Assembly: GCA_021151605.1 (NCBI GenBank)
Contig: JAGKWZ010000146.1
Coordinates: 1-18,973 of the forward strand
DNA length: 18,973 bases
Origin: Verrucomicrobiaceae bacterium
GTDB lineage: Bacteria; Verrucomicrobiota; Verrucomicrobiia; Verrucomicrobiales; Verrucomicrobiaceae
Direction of reading: 5' to 3'
Below, piece after piece: positions 15,734 through 18,973 of the stretch. How positions within the stretch are numbered: position 1 is the stretch's first letter; each line of letters begins with the position of its first letter. A program made the position numbers and the translations under genes. Under the pieces are notes generated by a model. The model was given only the letters and a program-made list of their open reading frames with translations, was not told where the DNA came from and did not search any database.

Positions 15734-16639
15734 TCACTCCAGCACGACCGGCACATAGCTCAAACCGGGGACCTTGAGGCGCTTCAATTCGGCGCGGAAT
15801 TTCTGGGTCACGATGCATTCCCGAAAGGCCGCCTTGCTGGCTGGCCCGACACGCTCGCAGGTCATCGCGATGTCGAAGGGGGGCAAGGCGGCCACGGCAT
15901 CACGTTGGTAACGCAGGGTCGGCGGCACATGGCCACCGTCGTCCCAGAAACTCCACCATTGCGTGTTCGGTGGCACAACCTCGCCCTGTCCATTGAGCAG
16001 CGGATTCAAGGTGGGAGGCAGGATCACATGGCTCTTGAGTGTCCATAAAGGCTTCTTGACCTTGCCCCGCCCGGCAAAGACCACCGGTGGCAGATACAGC
16101 GCATCCAGCCCGGCGGCGAGCAGATGGGACCGCAGAGGCTCCGCCACGGCCCGGGCATTGAATGGAGACAAAAAGCCCAACTGCACCTTGGAGTTTTGTT
16201 TATTGTCCAGCAACGCGACATATTCCTCCCGCGCCAGTTGTTCCTCATCGGCATCTTCCTGCTCGGCGATCATGGTGGAGCTGTGCAGGCGCAGCAGCTC
16301 CGCTGTGTCGATCTCCTGTTCCGTCCAGGTCACTTTTCTCTTCACACCAAAATAGCGGACACGCTCGGCTACCGGGATGGTGTTCCAGTGGCTCGGCCGG
16401 AGCTGGTACTTGGCATAAATCGCTTCGTAAAGCTTCTGGAGACGCGGATCATTTTCGTCGAGATTGACGTCGAGCAACCGCCCCGCATAACCAGCCTCTC
16501 TGCATTGAACATCGATGACAACCCCAAACTCTTCTACGTCACCAGTAGACTGAGCTTCGAGACCGTTTGACCGTCCCCCCCATTCTTTGCCATCAGGATA
16601 GTAAATATAGATTGCGAATGTGTGACGAACGGTTGGCAT
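15734..16639 (-). CDS. putative immunity protein of a polymorphic toxin locus
   Basis: A 301-residue soluble protein with no signal peptide. I cannot name the family with certainty. Its layout is like toxin-immunity proteins of myxobacteria and PVC bacteria: mixed alpha/beta, an acidic middle (IAEQEDADEEQLAREE), a Trp/Pro-rich stretch (NTQWWSFWDDGG) and a C-terminal block DIAMTCERVG...FRECIVTQKFRAELKRLKVPGLSYVPV, resembling the ending 'recent-copy cannot be modified by the toxin' partners often show. The frame is open to 16729, but the ATG at 16639 (MPTVRHTFAIYIYY) looks like the true start. It lies 11 nt after the toxin-like fragment and before the HINT fragment, which supports the assignment by context. 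Confidence 0.5.
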   Translation of the reverse strand: MPTVRHTFAIYIYYPDGKEWGGRSNGLEAQSTGDVEEFGVVIDVQCREAGYAGRLLDVNLDENDPRLQKLYEAIYAKYQLRPSHWNTIPVAERVRYFGVKRKVTWTEQEIDTAELLRLHSSTMIAEQEDADEEQLAREEYVALLDNKQNSKVQLGFLSPFNARAVAEPLRSHLLAAGLDALYLPPVVFAGRGKVKKPLWTLKSHVILPPTLNPLLNGQGEVVPPNTQWWSFWDDGGHVPPTLRYQRDAVAALPPFDIAMTCERVGPASKAAFRECIVTQKFRAELKRLKVPGLSYVPVVLE

Positions 16640-16973
16640 AAAGGAACTTTTTAGTTCGGAATAACCAGGCTGGCATCCAGAAATTCGTGTTGTTGAAGAT
16701 CTCGAAGCCAATCCCGGGCAGGAGCCCATAGGTTTCTCAATTCAGCACGCTCAAAGTAAACCTTCCGTAGCTCGTCAATCACATCCTGAGGCTCCATGAA
16801 AGTCTCTACAGGGATGCGCGATTGCAGGATGCCGCTGATGCCGCCGTCATTCATACCTTTGTGGATGGCCTTGAGTTGATTGGGGGCGTCAAAGCCCTCG
16901 TTGAGAACATCCAGGATCTCTTTGTTGCGCGGCAGCGGGATGCCCGGACAGGTGTCCTTGAGGATCTTGTTTA

Positions 16974-16993
16974 TCCTCAGCTTTTTCTGAGGA
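16974..16993. other. hairpin at the edge of the tandem repeat
   Basis: TCCTCAG-CTTTTT-CTGAGGA forms a perfect 7-bp stem with a 6-nt loop where the toxin-like frame meets the first 27-bp repeat unit. It may be part of a REP-like element or mark its insertion boundary. Confidence 0.4.
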
Positions 16994-17045
16994 AACGGGG
17001 TCAGGGTGCAACTGCTTGGAAACGGGGTCAGGGTGCAACTGCTTG
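16991..17045 (+). repeat. 27-bp perfect tandem repeat, REP-like
   Basis: Two identical 27-bp units (16991-17017 and 17018-17044), each containing GGGGTCAGGGTGCAACT. A 21-nt core of each unit matches the minus-strand copy beside RAYT remnant A at 15365-15385. The units are directly adjacent, so this is not a CRISPR. They create the in-frame SSCTLTPFP duplication in the toxin-like frame. Confidence 0.85.
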
Positions 17046-17088
17046 ACTGTTTGATGGTGTTTTCAAGTTGGGTGGGAAGCGGTTGCAT

Positions 17089-17270
17089 TTGAGAACAGTC
17101 TTAGCCTCTTGGGCCATCCTACCAGCGCTTTTTTCTCCACTGCTCCAGGTCTGATAGTCGCTGCTCATTTCAGCTTCGCAGGCGTCTCGGCCAGTGATTC
17201 CAGCGACTTCACAGACTGCGGCGGCCATTCCTTTCACCAACCTTGCAGTCACGCCGCCAAGTCACTGATA
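17089..17270. other. unassigned stretch between tandem repeat and IS630
   Basis: No gene is recognised. A minus-strand frame from GTG 17252 (74 codons) runs through this stretch into the repeats and has no recognisable motif. It may be debris of the gene that preceded the toxin fragment. The TA at 17269-17270 is the left target-site copy of the IS. Confidence 0.3.
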
Positions 17271-18395
17271 GACCGGTTCTCAAAAAGAATGTCATAAACA
17301 CGTCTTTGGACGGCACTGCGACTGAAGAATGGAGGGTTGATCGAACAAAGAGCTTAGGGAGGCAATGATGCGGTTCTGAAGTTCTTCGGAGGTTTTGGCA
17401 ATCCAGCCGTTGAACCAGTCTGCTTTCATACGCAGCCACAGTCGTTCGATGGGATTAAGGTCAGGTGAGCGTGCTGGCAGATACTCCGGTTCGAAGTGGT
17501 GCCAGTTCAGACTCTTCGTCTTGTGCCAGGAGGCGTTGTCGAGCACGAGGATGGCACGGCGACCCTCCACTGGCGGGTTCTCCTCGGCCAGCGTGTCGAG
17601 GAACACTTGGAAGGTCACACTGTCGCACAGGTTGAAAAGCAGCGCTCCGAGGCGACCATCCTTGGGACGCACGGCACCAAAGACGTTGTAACGGATGTGC
17701 TCTCCAAGGTAGGGGGAGTGGCGCACTTTGCCGATCTTTGTCCACGTGCGGCGTGGGCGCGGATCGCCTTCAAAGCCACTTTCGTCACTGAACCATAGGT
17801 CGATGTGTGGATCGGCCACCCAGTTCTGGAGCTTTTCACAGAAGGCTTGGCGCTTGTCCTCATCCTGATTAAGCGGCCATGGGCGTGGCACTTTGAGACG
17901 ATAGTTGTGCTCGTGGAGGTAGCGCACTGTCGTGCTGTAACCGAGCTGAGCTTGCAGGTTCTCTTTGATCCAACCGTGTAATTTGACAGCAGTCCAGTGG
18001 CTCTGTCCAGCCAGCGATGGATCTTCGATGATGGGGACGATTTTTTCACTCACTTGCTCTTTGGGCAGGATGCGGTGGCGTCCGCTGCTGCGCCCAGGAA
18101 TGAGGCCGTCGAGACCCGCGAAATTGAAAGCTTTGATGAAACGCAGCACCTGCCTGAGGCTAAAACCAGAAAGGGCTGCGACTTCTTCGCGACTTTTGCC
18201 CTCACAAAGCCAACGCAGTGACTGGAGCCTGCGAAATCCCTTTTTCGTCGGCGTGCAATCCATCGCAACGCGCACCTCTTCCAAGGTTGCGTTTTCAAGA
18301 TTGAGTTCGATGCACGGACGGGCCACCGCCGCCTATTCATTACTACAATTCTAAAAAGTACAGCTCGAATGTGACATTCTTTTTGAGAACTGGTC
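17271..18395 (-). mobile_element. IS630-family insertion sequence, complete
   Basis: A 1125-bp element bounded by 24-bp terminal inverted repeats, 17271-17294 and 18372-18395, differing at one position (GACCGGTTCTC versus GACCAGTTCTC at the outer ends). TA dinucleotides flank it at 17269-17270 and 18396-18397, the target duplication typical of IS630/Tc1-mariner elements. It contains one intact transposase gene on the minus strand whose stop codon lies inside the left repeat. Confidence 0.9.
17292..18326 (-). CDS. IS630-family DDE transposase
   Basis: A 344-residue transposase. An N-terminal helix-turn-helix region (about 30-75, SREEVAALSGFSLRQVLRFIKAF) binds the ends, followed by a winged-helix-like linker (about 88-145). 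The catalytic DDE domain has Asp181 (WFSDESGFEGDPRPRRTW), Asp263 (ILVLDNASWHKTK) and Glu294 (YLPARSPDLNPIERLW). The start is taken as the GTG at 18326 (MARPCIEL), matching the common MARP-type N-terminus; an ATG at residue 23 is the alternative. No frameshift or stop interrupts it, so it may be active. Confidence 0.93.
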   Translation of the reverse strand: MARPCIELNLENATLEEVRVAMDCTPTKKGFRRLQSLRWLCEGKSREEVAALSGFSLRQVLRFIKAFNFAGLDGLIPGRSSGRHRILPKEQVSEKIVPIIEDPSLAGQSHWTAVKLHGWIKENLQAQLGYSTTVRYLHEHNYRLKVPRPWPLNQDEDKRQAFCEKLQNWVADPHIDLWFSDESGFEGDPRPRRTWTKIGKVRHSPYLGEHIRYNVFGAVRPKDGRLGALLFNLCDSVTFQVFLDTLAEENPPVEGRRAILVLDNASWHKTKSLNWHHFEPEYLPARSPDLNPIERLWLRMKADWFNGWIAKTSEELQNRIIASLSSLFDQPSILQSQCRPKTCL

Positions 18396-18397
18396 TA

Positions 18398-18612
18398 AAA
18401 GACAGACTTGGAACGTTGATACTTAATCAATTGCACTTTTCCAAGCCACACTGAGGGCTTGGCGATCTTTTGGATGGCTACTTTTTGCCACTTAGACACG
18501 TCCATCGTCAGATTGGGGATTGAACTGCTGAGAGAGGGCGGATGGATCACCATCCGCCCTGGCCGGGGCTCATCACCCCATTCTGATGCTGATCTCATCA
18601 CTCCACTGGCCG
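18398..18612. other. non-coding or unrecognised stretch with hairpin at 18535-18560
   Basis: Arms AGGGCGGATGG (18535-18545) and CCATCCGCCCT (18550-18560) form a perfect 11-bp stem with an ATCA loop, a strong terminator- or REP-like hairpin without a T-tract. A minus-strand frame (18601 to 18395, 68 codons) ends exactly at the IS junction; its stop is made by the target TA plus the first IS base. Before insertion it would have run two more codons to a TGA. I do not recognise it. Confidence 0.4.
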
Positions 18613-18663
18613 ACGCGCTGGCTGCAGCGTGGAGTTCCTCCAGCAGCTCTTCGCCTTTGGCCC
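18613..18663 (+). pseudogene. 51-bp fragment of an rlmD gene
   Basis: Matches rlmD positions 14935-14985 with two differences in 51 bp, both silent third-codon changes in the Leu-Phe-Ala-Phe-Gly stretch. It encodes the RAGCSVEFLQQLFAFGP segment right after the DPPRAGC motif. It runs directly into RAYT copy B through the shared GGCCC, whereas at the intact locus these lie 168 bp apart. Confidence 0.88.
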
Positions 18664-18885
18664 ATGCCTGCCCCTTTCCTATCCGCTGCCCACCAACCCG
18701 TCATGTCACTGGCCTGGCTCAGTGTGTGCAGGCAGAACCGCCGATCATCGTCATCATGAAAAATGTCCTCCCGCCGGTTCCCACGGGCTATGACATGATA
18801 AAAAGCCCCTGCGGCCTGAATGCGAATGCTGCATGCCATGCCCGGCCTTCGCAGCCTCAACAACTTTTGTCAATCAGTTGCACCC
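18659..18885 (-). pseudogene. RAYT 5' remnant, copy B
   Basis: Nearly identical to copy A at a constant offset of 3510 bp. The minus-strand ATG at 18839 starts MACSIRIQAAGAFYHVIARG, then NRREDIFHDDDDRRFCLHTL, and truncation is at the same place (SDMTGW). The catalytic parts are absent. The REP-like motif found beside copy A is here reduced to CACCCTTCTCTGA. Confidence 0.8.
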
Positions 18886-18903
18886 TTCTCTGAAGAAAAT
18901 GCG

Positions 18904-18935
18904 TCAAGCGTAAAGTTGTCGGACGCTTGATTTTT
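18904..18935 (+). terminator. stem-loop with T-tract
   Basis: TCAAGCGT (18904-18911) and ACGCTTGA (18923-18930) form a perfect 8-bp stem with an 11-nt loop, followed by TTTTT (18931-18935) on the + strand. This is a rho-independent-terminator shape, but no + strand gene is recognised just before it, so it may instead be a chance or relic structure. Confidence 0.4.
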
Positions 18936-18973
18936 CAGGGCTGGAGCGTGGTTCAGCATATTTGCCACAGCGC

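Larger units (their letters stand above)
16651..17088 (-). pseudogene. C-terminal fragment of a possible polymorphic toxin
   Basis: A 145-codon frame whose first ~33 codons are translated tandem repeat (two SSCTLTPFP units), so the natural gene begins later or has lost its 5' part. The remaining ~110 residues (from about LRINKILKDTCPG) contain GIPLPRNKEILDVLNEG, a QLKAIHKGMNDGG stretch and a helical tail with VIDELRKVYFERAELRNLW. A nuclease-like C-terminal domain (LP...H-G pattern reminiscent of AHH-type toxins) is a tentative guess only. It is followed 11 nt later by the putative immunity gene, the standard toxin-immunity order. Upstream is REP-like repeat, then IS630, so no delivery or HINT portion is attached. 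Confidence 0.4.

Noticed and set aside
16991..17045. CRISPR-like repeat
   Set aside because: Only two units, directly adjacent with no spacers, and the core recurs elsewhere beside a RAYT remnant.
17028..17252. 74-codon minus-strand frame between the repeats and IS630
   Set aside because: No motif or ribosome binding site, and its end is made of REP-like repeat; kept only as unassigned sequence.
18459..18893. 144-codon + strand frame over RAYT copy B
   Set aside because: It is the complement of the RAYT remnant and the rlmD fragment; the minus-strand frame carries the recognisable transposase N-terminus.

Overview
The window looks like a bacterial chromosome segment from the Verrucomicrobia, probably near Prosthecobacter/Verrucomicrobium. 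This is inferred from gene content: a Tat-exported DUF1552 protein, a DUF1573 protein, CCxxC-type HMA proteins, GTP-dependent PEPCK and a fairly GC-rich coding style. No rRNA or marker tree was available. About 15.1 kb is ordinary core genome and the last 3.8 kb is accessory.

Core region (1-15142). pckG runs leftward and diverges from a DUF1552 gene. A riboflavin/translation operon follows on the + strand: ribBA, ribH and, 4 nt later, one reading frame that joins NusB to the GTPase domain of FtsY. This meets, tail to tail with a 3-nt gap, a leftward two-gene unit whose start and stop codons overlap (DUF1573 exported protein, then an N-terminally anchored rhodanese). A second + strand run holds a multi-pass membrane protein, a squalene/phytoene synthase and aat, each about 12 nt apart, followed by a large exported M16 metalloprotease. 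A strong hairpin separates the protease from a convergent exported protein with two HMA-like CCxxC domains. Divergent from that is an RlmD/TrmA-type rRNA uracil methyltransferase.

Accessory region (15143-18973). Remnants of a REP-associated tyrosine transposase (RAYT) lie just after rlmD (copy A, about 15149-15375) and again at 18659-18885 (copy B). Copy B is preceded by a 51-bp piece of an rlmD gene, so the two ends form direct repeats. Between them, on the minus strand, are the C-terminal piece of a possible polymorphic toxin, a 301-aa putative immunity protein, a small exported protein carrying only the first half of a HINT (intein-like) domain cut off at the RAYT/REP boundary, and an intact IS630-family insertion sequence with 24-bp inverted repeats and a TA duplication. 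A GGGGTCAGGGTGCAACT-type repeat occurs once beside copy A and as a perfect 27-bp tandem pair upstream of the toxin fragment.

The most interesting reading is that a decayed HINT/toxin-immunity cassette sits between duplicated rlmD-RAYT ends, as if inserted by recombination at that junction. The NusB-FtsY fusion is the most unusual core-gene observation. No CRISPR array, tRNA, rRNA or recognised riboswitch was seen.
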